Below are positions 27,075 through 39,074 of a stretch of 64,000 bases of DNA, piece after piece; positions within the stretch are counted from its first letter, which is position 1; each line of letters begins with the position of its first letter. The translations under genes and the position numbers were made by a program. Source of the DNA: an uncultured Pelagibacteraceae bacterium (lineage in GTDB: Bacteria > Pseudomonadota > Alphaproteobacteria > Pelagibacterales > Pelagibacteraceae); contig CACHUY010000001.1 in assembly GCA_902583295.1 (NCBI GenBank), positions 1 to 64,000 of the forward strand, written 5' to 3'. The notes under the pieces are model-generated. The model did no database searches. It saw only the letters and a program-made list of their open reading frames with translations, and had not been told where the DNA came from.

Positions 27075-29263
27075 TTGTAAACGAAAAAATAGCTATCGAT
27101 CATGGATTGAAAAAAGACGAATTCAAAAAAATCTGTGAACTTTTAAAAAGAACTCCTAATATTACAGAATTAGGAATATTTTCTGCAATGTGGAATGAAC
27201 ACTGCTCATATAAATCTTCAAGGCTACATTTAAAAAAATTACCAACCAAAGGTAAACAAGTAATTCAAGGACCTGGTGAAAATGCTGGGGTAGTAGATAT
27301 TGGAGATAATGATGCAATTGTCTTTAAAATTGAAAGTCATAATCACCCTTCTTTTATTGAACCTTATCAAGGTGCTGCCACAGGAGTTGGTGGAATAATG
27401 AGAGATGTATTCACAATGGGTGCAAGACCAATAGCTAATTTAAATTCAATACACTTTGGTTCTACACAACATAAAAAAACTAAAAATCTGCTTAGAGGTG
27501 TTGTCCATGGAATAGGAGGTTATGGAAACTGTATGGGGGTTCCAACCATTGCAGGACAAACAAGTTTTGATAGCTCTTATAATGGAAATATCTTGGTTAA
27601 CGCAATGACTTTAGGATTAGTGAAGAAAGATAAGATTTTTTACTCAAAAGCAGCGGGTTTAAATAAACCTGTAATATATGTCGGATCTAAAACAGGTCGT
27701 GATGGTATTCACGGTGCGAGTATGGCTTCTGCCAGTTTTGATGATAAAATTGAAGAAAAAAAACCAACTGTACAAGTTGGTGATCCCTTTACAGAAAAAC
27801 TTTTGCTTGAAGCATGTTTAGAGTTAATGGCTGGGGACTCAATCATTGCTATTCAGGATATGGGAGCTGCAGGATTAACTTCTTCAAGTATCGAAATGGC
27901 TTCAAAGGGAAATCTTGGTATAGAAATTAATTTAAATAAAGTTCCATGTAGGGAGGGAAAAATGACTCCTTATGAAATCATGCTTTCTGAAAGTCAGGAA
28001 AGAATGTTGATTGTTTTAGAAAATGGAAAAGAAGATCAAGCTAAAAAAATATTTGACAAGTGGAATTTAGATTTTGCTGTAATTGGAAAAACAACCAAAT
28101 CAAAGAAAATTGAACTATATTTTGATAGTGAAAAAGTTGCTGACATTCCAGTTAATACTCTTGTCGAAAATTCACCGATGTATGATCGTAAATGGAAAAA
28201 AGCAAAACTACCAAATAAAAACAAAATTAATAAAGATGACATAAATAATTTAAAAATAATTGAAGTACTAAAAAAAATTTTATCTAATCCGAATATCTGT
28301 AGTAAAGAATGGATTTGGCAGCAGTATGACCACACAGTAATGGGAGACACAATTCAAAAGCCTGGGGGCGACTCGGGTGTGGTTAGGGTTCATGGCACAA
28401 ATAAAGCAGTTGCAGCATCAGTAGACTCCTCAGCAGTTTATTGTTGGGCTCATCCTCTTACAGGTGGAAAGCAAGTGGTATGTGAAAGTTTTAGAAATTT
28501 AATATCTGTTGGAGCAAAACCAATTGCCATTACAAATTGTCTAAATTTTGGAAGCCCTGAAAATGAAGAGAACATGGGTGAGTTTGTTGAATGTGTTCAG
28601 GGAATTGGAGAAGCAAGCTCTTATTTAAAATTTCCTGTAGTGTCTGGAAATGTTTCTTTCTATAATCAAACAAAGGACCAGGGAATAAAGCCCACTCCAT
28701 CTATAGGAGGAGTTGGACTTATAAAAGATTATAATAAAATGATTACTATGAATTTTAAGGAAGTTGATAATGTTGTTTTAGTTATTGGTAAAACTGAAGG
28801 TCATATTGATCAAAGTTTATTTGCAAGAGTTATATTAGATGAAAAAAATGGGCCCCCACCAGAAATAAATCTTTTTAATGAAAAAAATAATGGAGAAACT
28901 CTTTTAAAATTAATTGATAGTAATTTAATTAAAAGCGCCCATGACATTTCTTTAGGTGGAATAATTACTGCCGTATCAAAAATGTGTATTAAAGGTAATA
29001 AAGGTATTAATCTAAAAAAGCCAAAATATTTAATCAATGAAATAGAATACTTCTTTGCAGAAGATCAAGGAAGATACATTGTTGAAATCAGTAATAAAGA
29101 TCAAAAAAAAGTCCTAGATATATTAAATAAAAATGCAGTTCATTATGATGAGCTTGGAACAATCAATGAAAATATGCTATTTTTGAATGAAAAGACAAAA
29201 GTTACAATTGACGAATTAAAAGGGTTTAATACAAAGTGGTTGAAGGAATACATGAGTAACTAA
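27071..29263 (+). CDS. purL: FGAM synthase subunit PurL
   Basis: [36 protein letters not shown], between purQ and bolA. Confidence 0.97.
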   Translation: MIVNEKIAIDHGLKKDEFKKICELLKRTPNITELGIFSAMWNEHCSYKSSRLHLKKLPTKGKQVIQGPGENAGVVDIGDNDAIVFKIESHNHPSFIEPYQGAATGVGGIMRDVFTMGARPIANLNSIHFGSTQHKKTKNLLRGVVHGIGGYGNCMGVPTIAGQTSFDSSYNGNILVNAMTLGLVKKDKIFYSKAAGLNKPVIYVGSKTGRDGIHGASMASASFDDKIEEKKPTVQVGDPFTEKLLLEACLELMAGDSIIAIQDMGAAGLTSSSIEMASKGNLGIEINLNKVPCREGKMTPYEIMLSESQERMLIVLENGKEDQAKKIFDKWNLDFAVIGKTTKSKKIELYFDSEKVADIPVNTLVENSPMYDRKWKKAKLPNKNKINKDDINNLKIIEVLKKILSNPNICSKEWIWQQYDHTVMGDTIQKPGGDSGVVRVHGTNKAVAASVDSSAVYCWAHPLTGGKQVVCESFRNLISVGAKPIAITNCLNFGSPENEENMGEFVECVQGIGEASSYLKFPVVSGNVSFYNQTKDQGIKPTPSIGGVGLIKDYNKMITMNFKEVDNVVLVIGKTEGHIDQSLFARVILDEKNGPPPEINLFNEKNNGETLLKLIDSNLIKSAHDISLGGIITAVSKMCIKGNKGINLKKPKYLINEIEYFFAEDQGRYIVEISNKDQKKVLDILNKNAVHYDELGTINENMLFLNEKTKVTIDELKGFNTKWLKEYMSN

Positions 29264-29493
29264 TGGCAATGAATTTGAATGAAATTGAGAATTTAATTAA
29301 AGAGGCTATGCCTGATGCTATTGTTGAAATACAAGACCTAGCTGGTGATGGAAATCACTACTCTGCAACTATAACCTCATCTCAATTTTCAGGTAAAAGT
29401 AAAATTGAACAACATAAGATGGTATACAATTCGTTAAAAGGAAGAATGGGTAACGAATTACATGCATTAGCAATAAAAACAAAGGAAAATTAA
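29263..29493 (+). CDS. BolA family protein
   Basis: [31 protein letters not shown]; paired with monothiol Grx. Confidence 0.92.
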   Translation: MAMNLNEIENLIKEAMPDAIVEIQDLAGDGNHYSATITSSQFSGKSKIEQHKMVYNSLKGRMGNELHALAIKTKEN

Positions 29494-29494
29494 A

Positions 29495-29833
29495 ATGGAC
29501 CAAGAAACAAATGATTTAATTAAAAATGAAATTGAGAATAACGAAGTTTGCTTATTCATGAAAGGAACACCTGATGCACCACAATGTGGTTTCTCAATGG
29601 CTACTTCTAACATTTTAAAAGTTCTAGAAGTAAACTTCAAAGGGATAAACGTTTTAGCAGATCAAAAACTTAGAGAAGGTATCAAAGTTTATAGTGATTG
29701 GCCTACAATCCCCCAACTATATATTAAAAATGAATTTGTTGGTGGATGTGATATTGTAAAAGAAATGTTTGAAAGTGGTGAACTTGCTAAACTGCTTGAA
29801 GATAAAAATGTAAATTTTAAAGCTAAAAACTAA
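29495..29833 (+). CDS. grxD: Monothiol glutaredoxin, Grx4-like
   Basis: [35 protein letters not shown]. Confidence 0.94.
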   Translation: MDQETNDLIKNEIENNEVCLFMKGTPDAPQCGFSMATSNILKVLEVNFKGINVLADQKLREGIKVYSDWPTIPQLYIKNEFVGGCDIVKEMFESGELAKLLEDKNVNFKAKN

Positions 29834-30451
29834 TTATCTAGAATAATATTCAATAACTAGGTTAGGTTCCATAACAATTGGATAAGGAACTTCATCAAAT
29901 TTTGGAGTTCTTACAAACTTAAGTTTTTTATTTTTTTCATCCATCTGAATATACTCTGGAGTTTCTCTTTCCTTGTTTGCAAGAGCAATATCAATAATAG
30001 CCAGTTGTTTAGACTTGTCTCTTATCTCAATTGAGTCTTCCTCTTTTACTAAATAACTTCCAATATTAACTTTTTTACCGTTAACTTTAACATGTCCATG
30101 ATTAATTAGCTGTCTAGCTGAAAATATTGTTGTTGCAAATTTTGCTCTGTAAATTACTGCATCTAATCTTCTTTCAAGTAAACCTATTAAGTTTTCACCA
30201 GTATCACCTTTAAGCATTACAGCTTTTTTATAAATATTTCTAAACTGTCTTTCATTGATATTACCATAGTAGGCTTTTAGTTTTTGCTTAGCTTGTAACT
30301 GAATTCCATAATCTGAAGGCTTAGATGATCTAGTTTGGCCATGTTGTCCTGGTCCGTAAGCTCTAGTATTAAAAGGACTTTTCGGTCTTCCCCAAAGGTT
30401 AACCTTCAATCTTCTATCAACTTTATGTTTAGAGTTTAATCTTTTAGTCAT
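29834..30451 (-). CDS. rpsD: 30S ribosomal protein S4
   Basis: [35 protein letters not shown]4 domain. Confidence 0.97.
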   Translation of the reverse strand: MTKRLNSKHKVDRRLKVNLWGRPKSPFNTRAYGPGQHGQTRSSKPSDYGIQLQAKQKLKAYYGNINERQFRNIYKKAVMLKGDTGENLIGLLERRLDAVIYRAKFATTIFSARQLINHGHVKVNGKKVNIGSYLVKEEDSIEIRDKSKQLAIIDIALANKERETPEYIQMDEKNKKLKFVRTPKFDEVPYPIVMEPNLVIEYYSR

Positions 30452-30491
30452 TTAATAGAGGGGTTTATAAACCTACTCATTGTTTTGTCAA

Positions 30492-31205
30492 TCAACGTTT
30501 TTTTCCTAAACTAGCAAATACACTTGATAAAATACGTGTTTCCTTTGAAGATAATTCCATCCTATAAAAAATATTTCTCAAGTTCTCAAGCATTATGGGT
30601 TTCTTTTCTTTAGGTTTGAAGAACCCAATATCTTCTAAATTTTTAATACACAAGTTGGACATTGATAATATGTCTTTTTTTGAGGCTGGCTTTACTTTTT
30701 TAGATTTTTTAAAACTAGAAACTTTTGAATTAATAACGCTGTGCACGACTTGAGCAATTATAATTAAACTGTGAGACAAATTCAGAGATTTAAAATCTGG
30801 GTTAGTTGGGATCTGAAGAGTATAATTTGCATAACTTATCTCATTATTTGAAAGTCCTGAGGCTTCAGATCCAAATAAAAAAGCCACTTTTTTTTTATAA
30901 TCAATTTTCTTTAAATCTTCTAATTGGATATGTTTTATGTTTTTATTCCTAAACCTTGCTGAAGTGGCAATTACTAAATCAATTTTTTTTAATGCATGCT
31001 CAAGATTATCAAAGTTTTTACTGTTACCAATAATATTTTTTGCACCTACAGATGTAGCTAAAATTTTATCATTTGGATAGATGGGTTTAGGATCTACAAC
31101 AATCATTTTTTGAAAATTAAAATTTTTTATAGCCCGCGCACATGCACCGATATTTTCTGAGAGCTGAGGTTTGTGCAAAATAAATGAAATATTATTTTTT
31201 GACAT
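30492..31205 (-). CDS. TrmJ-like tRNA/rRNA 2'-O-methyltransferase
   Basis: FILHKPQLSENIGACARAIKNF, FLFGSEASGLSN. Confidence 0.88.
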   Translation of the reverse strand: MSKNNISFILHKPQLSENIGACARAIKNFNFQKMIVVDPKPIYPNDKILATSVGAKNIIGNSKNFDNLEHALKKIDLVIATSARFRNKNIKHIQLEDLKKIDYKKKVAFLFGSEASGLSNNEISYANYTLQIPTNPDFKSLNLSHSLIIIAQVVHSVINSKVSSFKKSKKVKPASKKDILSMSNLCIKNLEDIGFFKPKEKKPIMLENLRNIFYRMELSSKETRILSSVFASLGKKR

Positions 31206-31207
31206 AA

Positions 31208-32071
31208 TTAATCTATGCCGTGACTTCTATCATAATTTGAAATTTCAGATGTATCTAAATCTTTCAAATACTTTTTATCCGTTTGCCAAATACTAACTTT
31301 TAATGGGTAGCATTTTGCTACATCAGAGGAGTGTTCAGATCCACAATCTCCACCAGGACAAGCTGATAGAGCTCCTAGTAAATCAGTCTCTGCAAAAAAT
31401 TCTAAATAATCACCTGGTCTTACTGGGCTTGCCTTCATAAAATATTGTTTTGTATCATTGGTAAATCCAGTTAACATAAAAACGTTCAAAACATCGTGAA
31501 CTATTTTTTCAGCTTCATCAATTTTAAGTTTTTTTTCTATAACTAGAGCTCTAGTTAAATTTGAATGACAGCAGTAATGATAGTCATTGCCCGATAGAAG
31601 CTTTGACGTGTAAGGATCACACCTAGTCCCAATTACATCATGTACTGATCCACCATCTTCATCATAATCGTACCAATCTAACGTATCCCATGTGATAGTT
31701 GCTAAAGATCTAAGATAAGGAAAACTACTAAACATTTTATCCCCTACGGAAAGATGTGTTCCATAAAGAGCTCTTGTTTTTCCAGAATAAAATTTTTCAT
31801 TTAAATTATTCAAATTAAAAAGATTTAAATCCCCTACTTGTGGCCCCTCAACACTTTCAATTCTAAAGAACTCACCTTTTTTTATTTGAAATGTTTTGGC
31901 GTCTCTTGGGGGAATTATAACTTCATTTTTTTTATTCAAATTTTTTCGCGCTAGATGTAAAATAGTTAAGTTTTTTTCTTCAATATTATTATTGGGATAA
32001 CAAACCACTGGTTTTGCTCCAATTCTCTCACTAATATCAGAAGGTTTATTTGCAAACTTTTTAATCTTCAT
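31208..32071 (-). CDS. DUF1989/urea-carboxylase-associated family protein
   Basis: FFRIESVEGPQVGDLNLF, DVIGTRCDPYT, HYCCHSNLTRAL. Confidence 0.8.
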   Translation of the reverse strand: MKIKKFANKPSDISERIGAKPVVCYPNNNIEEKNLTILHLARKNLNKKNEVIIPPRDAKTFQIKKGEFFRIESVEGPQVGDLNLFNLNNLNEKFYSGKTRALYGTHLSVGDKMFSSFPYLRSLATITWDTLDWYDYDEDGGSVHDVIGTRCDPYTSKLLSGNDYHYCCHSNLTRALVIEKKLKIDEAEKIVHDVLNVFMLTGFTNDTKQYFMKASPVRPGDYLEFFAETDLLGALSACPGGDCGSEHSSDVAKCYPLKVSIWQTDKKYLKDLDTSEISNYDRSHGID

Positions 32072-32073
32072 GC

Positions 32074-33675
32074 CTAAAGGCTAGCAGGAGCGTTATCTTT
32101 ATATAGTTTGTAATCCAAGCTATCGATGAGTGCTTTAAAAGATGCATCAATGATATTTGGTGAAACTCCTATAGTAAACCAATTTAACCCATTAGAGTCT
32201 GTACTTTCAATACTAACCCTAGTTACCGCCTCAGTTCCTGTATTTAAAATTCTTACTTTATAATCGACTAATCTTAAATCTTTTAGGTATTCAGAATATT
32301 TATCAAGTTTATTTACGTTTTTTCTAATTGCGTTATCTAAAGCATTAACAGGACCATTTCCTTCTCCTTCACACAATATTTTTTGGCCATCTACTTCTAA
32401 CTTTGCCTTTGCATGAGATATAATTTCTCCCGATTTATCTTTTTTAACAGAAACATCATATTCGTTAATTGATATATATCTTGGTATGTCACCCATCAAT
32501 CTTCTTGCCAGCAATTCAAAAGAAGCATCTGCACCATCGTAACTATATCCTATAAATTCTCTATCTTTTACCTCCTCAAGAAGTTTTTTTATTTTAGGAT
32601 CATTTTTCTCTACCTTGATACCTATAGAATTCAATCTAGACATAATATTAGACTGCCCTGATTGGTCTGAGACAACTATATTCCTTGAATTTCCTACCTC
32701 TTCAGGATTTATGTGTTCGTAAGTTTTTGGATCTTTTTGAACAGCAGAAACATGCATCCCTCCTTTGTGAGAAAAGGCAGATGCACCAACATAAGGTAAG
32801 TGTTTGTTAGGTTTTCGATTAAGTAATTCATCTAACAACCTTGAGCATTGTGTTAAATTTTTTAAGTTTTTACGTTTAATGTTTAGTTGATAATTTTCAT
32901 AAAAATCTTTTTTTAAAAAAAAAGTTGGGATGAGAGATGTTAAGTTTGCATTACCACATCTTTCCCCTAATCCATTTATAGTTCCTTGGACTTGTCTCAC
33001 ACCAGCTTGAACTGCTGTTAAACTGTTTGCAACTGCATTTTCTGTGTCATTATGAGCATGAATTCCTAAATTTTTTCCCGGTATATGTTTTGCAACTTCC
33101 AAAATAATCTTTTCAATCTCATGAGGAAGTGTGCCTCCATTTGTATCACACAAAACAATCCATCTAGCTCCATTGTCATAGGCAGATTTTAAGCAAGCAA
33201 GTGCATAATCAGCATTTGCTTTATATCCATCAAAAAAATGTTCAGCATCAAACATGAATTCTTTGCCTGATTTAACAATATGTTTTGCGCTATCGCTGAT
33301 GTTGGTAAGGTTTTCCTCATTTGAGATACCAAGGGCTACGTCAACTTGGAAATCCCAAGATTTTCCAAACAAACAAATTGATGAACTTTTGGAATTAATT
33401 AAAGAGGATAACATTGGGTCATTTTCAGCACTATGCTCTGATTTTTTTGTCATACCAAAAGCGGTTAAGTTAGCTGATTTAAAATTGTGATCTTTGTTAA
33501 AAAATTCTGTATCAGTTGGGTTTGCACCAGGCCAACCTCCTTCAATGTAATCAACACCAAGCTCATCTAAAGCAGAAGAAATTTTCTCTTTGTCATCAAT
33601 TGAAAAATCAACACCTTGAGTTTGCGCTCCATCACGTAGAGTGGTATCGAATATATATAGCTGATCTTTACTCAT
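32074..33675 (-). CDS. cimA: Citramalate synthase
   Basis: FDTTLRDGAQTQGVDFSIDDK, EGGWPGANPTD, HAHNDTENAVANSL, long C-terminal regulatory domain. Confidence 0.92.
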   Translation of the reverse strand: MSKDQLYIFDTTLRDGAQTQGVDFSIDDKEKISSALDELGVDYIEGGWPGANPTDTEFFNKDHNFKSANLTAFGMTKKSEHSAENDPMLSSLINSKSSSICLFGKSWDFQVDVALGISNEENLTNISDSAKHIVKSGKEFMFDAEHFFDGYKANADYALACLKSAYDNGARWIVLCDTNGGTLPHEIEKIILEVAKHIPGKNLGIHAHNDTENAVANSLTAVQAGVRQVQGTINGLGERCGNANLTSLIPTFFLKKDFYENYQLNIKRKNLKNLTQCSRLLDELLNRKPNKHLPYVGASAFSHKGGMHVSAVQKDPKTYEHINPEEVGNSRNIVVSDQSGQSNIMSRLNSIGIKVEKNDPKIKKLLEEVKDREFIGYSYDGADASFELLARRLMGDIPRYISINEYDVSVKKDKSGEIISHAKAKLEVDGQKILCEGEGNGPVNALDNAIRKNVNKLDKYSEYLKDLRLVDYKVRILNTGTEAVTRVSIESTDSNGLNWFTIGVSPNIIDASFKALIDSLDYKLYKDNAPASL

Positions 33676-35027
33676 TTAAATTTCCACGTCGTTTTACCAT
33701 CTTTATCTTCTATTAAAACACCTTTGTCTAAAAGCTCGTCTCTAATTTTATCAGCTTCTTCATAGTTTTTATCTACTCTAGCTTTATTTCTTAATTCAAT
33801 TTTCTCTAAAATTTGAGTTTCATTTATTGAAAGGTTATTTTTCTTAAATTCTAACCATTGATTTTGTGTTTCATTCAATAAACCTATAAATTTACATGCT
33901 GAAATAAATAAAGCTTTATCAATAGAATTGCCTTTTTGCGCTTTGTCATACAATTTATGAAGATTGGCAATATACCCTGGAGTATTTAAATCATCATAAA
34001 GTGGTTTAAGAGTCTCATCATCAATTTCTTCTACTTTATAATCCGATTCATACACTTTGTACCACTTATTAAGTGTATTTTGACAATCATTTAAAAGTTT
34101 GTCATTCCAATCTAAAGGTTGTTTGTAATGGGCACTCAAGATAGCTAATCTCAAAACTTGACCACTTACTTTATTTCTAAAATCTTTTATTTTTAAAATA
34201 TTTCCTTGCGATTTAGCCATTTTTTCATTCGACATTGTTATAAATGCATTGTGTAACCAATAGTTTGCAAAAACTTTTGTGTCATTGGCACATCTCGATT
34301 GTGCAATTTCATTTTCATGGTGCGGAAATAATAAGTCTATACCTCCCCCATGAATATCAAATTCATTTCCAAGAAATTTTTTTGACATAGCGGAGCATTC
34401 TAAGTGCCAACCTGGCCTACCTTTTCCCCATGGAGACTCCCAAAAAGGTTCATCATCTTTAGAAGGTTTCCATAAAACAAAATCCTCTGAGTTTTTTTTA
34501 TTATCGCTCACTTCAACTCTTGAACCAGCAATTAATTCATCAAGATTTTTATTTGAAAGTTTTCCATAATCTTTAAATTTATTTACTTCAAAATATACAT
34601 GTTGATTTTCTTCATAAGCAAATTTCTTCTTTATCAGATCAGAAATCATTTCTATCATCAAATCAATATGTTCAGTTGCTTTAGGTTGATGCGTAGGAAT
34701 ATCACAATTTAAATAACTACAATCCTTTTGAAAACTTTTATTTACATTTTTGGTTAATTCAGAAATTGAAATATTTTTATCTTTTGATGAATTTATAATT
34801 TTATCATCAACATCAGTTATGTTTCTAACATAAATAACTTTTGGATATTTTTTTTTAAAAATTTTATAAAGAATATCAAAAACAACAATTGGTCTTGCAT
34901 TACCAATATGGGGATCGTCATATACAGTCGGACCACAAACATACATTCTAATATTTTTTTCATCTATAGGAACAAATTTTTCTTTTTTGTTACTTAAATT
35001 ATTAGTTAAAAAAATATCATTACTCAT
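33672..35027 (-). CDS. cysS: Cysteinyl-tRNA synthetase
   Basis: MYVCGPTVYDDPHIGNAR, KMAKSQGN; start trimmed to MSNDIFL. Confidence 0.96.
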   Translation of the reverse strand: MSNDIFLTNNLSNKKEKFVPIDEKNIRMYVCGPTVYDDPHIGNARPIVVFDILYKIFKKKYPKVIYVRNITDVDDKIINSSKDKNISISELTKNVNKSFQKDCSYLNCDIPTHQPKATEHIDLMIEMISDLIKKKFAYEENQHVYFEVNKFKDYGKLSNKNLDELIAGSRVEVSDNKKNSEDFVLWKPSKDDEPFWESPWGKGRPGWHLECSAMSKKFLGNEFDIHGGGIDLLFPHHENEIAQSRCANDTKVFANYWLHNAFITMSNEKMAKSQGNILKIKDFRNKVSGQVLRLAILSAHYKQPLDWNDKLLNDCQNTLNKWYKVYESDYKVEEIDDETLKPLYDDLNTPGYIANLHKLYDKAQKGNSIDKALFISACKFIGLLNETQNQWLEFKKNNLSINETQILEKIELRNKARVDKNYEEADKIRDELLDKGVLIEDKDGKTTWKFK

Positions 35028-35797
35028 GATTTTAGGAATATACTTAAAAAATAGATTTGTGAATCTGGAATTATGCATACTGGAATTGGCTCCATTTTAT
35101 GCATATTTTGTTTTCTTATAGTTTCGTATTTAGATCGATTCGGAGAATTTGGGTTAGCCATAGCTTCTTCTAATTCTTGATATTTTAATCCTAGTTGACC
35201 TTCGTCGGTTCTTCCGTCATCCCACAAACCATCTGTAGGAGCAGCTTCAATTATTTCTTTTAGAATTCCAAGTTCTTTTCCTAGTTCCCAAATTTGAGTT
35301 TTATTACAGTCTGCTATTGGTGAAATATCAACTCCGCCATCTCCATATTTAGTATAAAATCCTACACCAAAGTCCTCGACTTTATTTCCAGTTCCTACAA
35401 CAATGCCTTTATTAGCTGCAGCTACTTGGTAAAGAGTTGTCATTCTTAATCTTGCTCTAGAATTTGCCATTCCGTGTTCGTTATCAAATTTAGATAAACT
35501 GGCACTAAAAGCTAGAAATAATTCATCTAAATTAATTGTATGTCCTTCAACATTTTTAAAATTTTTTACCAACCATTCTTGATGTTTTAAACTTAAATCA
35601 TGTTGGTGCGATTTTTGTTTAATCGGCATGGACAAAACAATTGTTCTCAAACCTGTCATAGCACTTAAAGTACTTGATACTGAGGAGTCTATTCCGCCAG
35701 AGATACCTATAACTAAAGACTCTGCCTTAGATGGCATATTATTTGCATAGTCTTTAATCCAATTGGAAATAAATTTAACTTTTTCAGATGAATCCAT
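35024..35797 (-). CDS. nadE: NAD synthetase
   Basis: VIGISGGIDSSVSSTLSA, VVGTGNKVEDFGVGFYTKYGDGGVDISPI. Confidence 0.93.
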   Translation of the reverse strand: MDSSEKVKFISNWIKDYANNMPSKAESLVIGISGGIDSSVSSTLSAMTGLRTIVLSMPIKQKSHQHDLSLKHQEWLVKNFKNVEGHTINLDELFLAFSASLSKFDNEHGMANSRARLRMTTLYQVAAANKGIVVGTGNKVEDFGVGFYTKYGDGGVDISPIADCNKTQIWELGKELGILKEIIEAAPTDGLWDDGRTDEGQLGLKYQELEEAMANPNSPNRSKYETIRKQNMHKMEPIPVCIIPDSQIYFLSIFLKS

Positions 35798-35835
35798 GTT
35801 ACTTAAATATTAATTTTTAATGATTTTGCAATGTT

Positions 35836-37215
35836 TTAAGATGCCGCTCTATTTGCATTTTTTGAATAAGAGCTATTCTTTTTGATCTCATCTGATATCA
35901 AAAAGGCTAATTCCAAAGCCTGATTTGAATTCAATCTAGGGTCACAATGGGTATGATATCTTGAAGACAGATCTTGCTCAGATATTTTTTGAGCACCTCC
36001 TATACATTCTGTTACATTTTGACCAGTAAGCTCAATATGAAGGCCTCCTGCATAGCTTCCTTCACTTTGATGACAAGCAAAAACATCTTTAACTTCTTTT
36101 AAGACTCTATTGAAAGGTCTTGTTTTAAAGCCGGTAACTGCTTGTATAGTATTCCCGTGACATGGATCACATGACCAAATAACATTAAGTCCTTCTTTTT
36201 TAATTGCTCGAACAAGTTTTGGTAAATGTTTTGAAACGTTATCTGCACCAAATCTTGAAATTAATGTAATCTTACCTTTCTCATTTTTTGGATTTATTCT
36301 ATTACATAAATTGATTAGATCTTCAGCTTTTAAAGTTGGCCCACATTTTATTCCAATTGGATTCTCAATTCCTCTACAAAATTCGACATGGCCACCATCT
36401 AATTGCCTAGTTCTATCTCCAATCCAAACAAAGTGAGCTGAAGTATCATGATTCTCACCTGTGGTAGAGTCTGTTCTTGTCATAGATTCCTCAAAAGGTA
36501 ACAATAATGCTTCATGTGAAGTCCAAAAATTAACAGTATATAATCTATTATTAAAGTCTGATGTAATTCCACATGCTCTCATAAAAGCTATAGCATCAGC
36601 AATTTTGTCTTCAAGATCTTTAAATTTTTTAGCTTGTGGACTTTTTTTAATGTAATCTAGATTCCACAAATGTACATTATTAAGATCTGCAAATCCTCCT
36701 TTTGAAAAAGCTCTTATAAGATTGAGCGTTGCAGCTGACTGAGAATAAGCTTTAAATAATCTTTTTGGATCAGGAATTCTTGCTTTCTCATTAAATTCCA
36801 TTCCATTAATATTATCTCCTAGGTAACTTGGAAGCTCAACACCATTTTTATTTTCAACTGGTGAACTTCTGGGTTTAGAAAATTGACCAGCAATTCTTCC
36901 AAGTTTCACAACTGGTAAAGATGCTGAATATGTTAAAACTAATGACATTTGTAACATCAGTTTAAATGTGTCTCTAATATTATCTGGATTAAATTCAGCA
37001 AAACTTTCAGCGCAATCTCCACCTTGAAGAAGAAATGCTTTTCCATCAACAACATCAGCAAGTTGATTTTTCAAATGTCTAGTCTCACCTGCAAAAACTA
37101 ATGGTGGAAATGTTCCAATCTTATCCAGAACAGTATCCAATTCTTTTTTATTTGGATACTCTGGAATATGTTTTACGGGATATTTTCTCCAACTGTTTTT
37201 CTTCCAATTTTTCAT
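35836..37215 (-). CDS. Class II DAHP synthase
   Basis: FLLQGGDCAESFAEF, GRIAGQFSKPRSS, WSCDPCHGNT, HIELTGQNVTECIGG. Confidence 0.95.
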   Translation of the reverse strand: MKNWKKNSWRKYPVKHIPEYPNKKELDTVLDKIGTFPPLVFAGETRHLKNQLADVVDGKAFLLQGGDCAESFAEFNPDNIRDTFKLMLQMSLVLTYSASLPVVKLGRIAGQFSKPRSSPVENKNGVELPSYLGDNINGMEFNEKARIPDPKRLFKAYSQSAATLNLIRAFSKGGFADLNNVHLWNLDYIKKSPQAKKFKDLEDKIADAIAFMRACGITSDFNNRLYTVNFWTSHEALLLPFEESMTRTDSTTGENHDTSAHFVWIGDRTRQLDGGHVEFCRGIENPIGIKCGPTLKAEDLINLCNRINPKNEKGKITLISRFGADNVSKHLPKLVRAIKKEGLNVIWSCDPCHGNTIQAVTGFKTRPFNRVLKEVKDVFACHQSEGSYAGGLHIELTGQNVTECIGGAQKISEQDLSSRYHTHCDPRLNSNQALELAFLISDEIKKNSSYSKNANRAAS

Positions 37216-37250
37216 ATACAACCTGAAAGTGTTTTAACAGAGTTTTTATT

Positions 37251-39071
37251 TTATTCAACAGTGACAGATTTTGCCAAATTTCTTGGCTTATCGATGTCAT
37301 ATCCTTTTTTAAGAGCTGAGAAATAGGCCAGTTTTTGAAGAGGTATAGTCAAAAGAAAAGGTAATAGGTCGTCATTTGTATTTTCAACTTCAATTGTTTC
37401 CCAAATATTCTCAGAAATAATTTCATCTTTACTTTTATTAGTAATTAATAAAACTTTTGCTCCTCTTGCTATTACTTCCTGCATGTTTGAAATAGTTTTT
37501 TTGTAATAGCTGTCTCTCGGAGCTAATACTACTACTGGCATTCCATCCTCAATCAATGCCAATGGACCGTGTTTCATTTCGCCAGCTGGATAACCTTCCG
37601 CATGAACATAAGATAATTCTTTCAGTTTTAAAGCACCCTCGAGTGCAATTGGATAAGAAAAACCTCTACCCAAAAACATTGAGCCTTTTGCTTCATTAAA
37701 AGTAGAAGATATAGCCTGAATATCATTATCTATTAATAAAGATTTTTCAATTAAATTTGGTAAGGTAAGTAAATCTTCAATTTTTTCTTTGTAATTTTTC
37801 TTATTAATTTCATTTCTTAAAGATCCTAATTTTAAGGCTAAAATATATAAAATTAATATCTGTCCTAAAAAAGCTTTTGTAGATGCAACACCAATTTCTG
37901 GGCCACAATGAATTGGTAGTACAAAATTAGCATCTCTTGCAATGGAACTTTCAATTACATTAACTACAGCACAAGTTTTCATATTATTTTTCTTACAAAG
38001 ATTTAGTGCCGCGTATGTATCTGCTGTTTCTCCTGATTGCGAAACAAATATATATAAAGAGTCCTTTTTAAATCTATTATTTCGATACCTAAACTCTGAT
38101 GCAATATCTATAGAGACATCTAGTTGAGTTAATTCTTCAAACCAATATTTAGCCATTATACAAGAGTGATAAGCAGTTCCACAACCTATTAAAGTAATTG
38201 AATTAATTTCACTTATTTTCCAAGGAAAATTGTAAATATTTATCTCTGAATTTGTTTTATCTATATACTCCTTAATACCAGTCTTAATAGTAATTGGTTG
38301 TTCTTCAATTTCCTTTGCCATAAAATGTTTAAAATCACCTTTTTCATAACTAGCCTCATTTGATGAAAGTTCTAAGATTTTTTTATTTATTTTTTTTCCA
38401 TCTTCATTAAAAAAAAGAACTTGATCCTTTTTAATTATGCAAAATTCACCGTCATCAAGATAAGTTATTTTATTAGTCATTGCCTTTAGTGCATAAGAGT
38501 CTGAACCTAGATAATTTTCATTTGGTCCATAACCAACAGCTAAAGGTGAGCCTCTTCTGGCTCCAACTAATAGGTCAGGAATATCCTTAAAAACAATTCC
38601 TAAAGCGAAGCTACCATGAAGTTGTTTTAATGTTTTAGTTATAGCTTCTTCTAATTCGTCAGTTTTCAAATTTTCAGTAATTAGATGCACTATTACCTCA
38701 GTGTCTGTTTGAGACTTAAATATATGACCTTTAGTTGTTAAATATTTTTTTAATATTGTTGAGTTTTCAATGATTCCGTTATGAACAACAGACACATTGT
38801 GAGATGAATGTGGATGAGCATTAATATTGTTTGGTGCTCCGTGAGTAGCCCATCTAACATGACCAATTCCAATATTTCCTTTTAAATTTTTTAAATCAAA
38901 ATTTTGTTCTAAAGTATTTACTCTACCTTCAGACTTCACTTCTTTTATCTCACCTTTAAAAAGAGTTGCTATCCCAGCAGAGTCATAACCTCTATATTCA
39001 AGCTTTTTTAGTGAATTAACGATACTTGCAGATACTGATTTATTACTTGAAATTCCTATAATACCACACAT
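37251..39071 (-). CDS. glmS: Glutamine-fructose-6-phosphate aminotransferase
   Basis: MCGIIGI, KLEYRGYDSAGIA, HVRWATHG, GCGTAYHSCIMAKYW, DKPRNLAKSVTVE end. Confidence 0.97.
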   Translation of the reverse strand: MCGIIGISSNKSVSASIVNSLKKLEYRGYDSAGIATLFKGEIKEVKSEGRVNTLEQNFDLKNLKGNIGIGHVRWATHGAPNNINAHPHSSHNVSVVHNGIIENSTILKKYLTTKGHIFKSQTDTEVIVHLITENLKTDELEEAITKTLKQLHGSFALGIVFKDIPDLLVGARRGSPLAVGYGPNENYLGSDSYALKAMTNKITYLDDGEFCIIKKDQVLFFNEDGKKINKKILELSSNEASYEKGDFKHFMAKEIEEQPITIKTGIKEYIDKTNSEINIYNFPWKISEINSITLIGCGTAYHSCIMAKYWFEELTQLDVSIDIASEFRYRNNRFKKDSLYIFVSQSGETADTYAALNLCKKNNMKTCAVVNVIESSIARDANFVLPIHCGPEIGVASTKAFLGQILILYILALKLGSLRNEINKKNYKEKIEDLLTLPNLIEKSLLIDNDIQAISSTFNEAKGSMFLGRGFSYPIALEGALKLKELSYVHAEGYPAGEMKHGPLALIEDGMPVVVLAPRDSYYKKTISNMQEVIARGAKVLLITNKSKDEIISENIWETIEVENTNDDLLPFLLTIPLQKLAYFSALKKGYDIDKPRNLAKSVTVE

Positions 39072-39074
39072 AAT

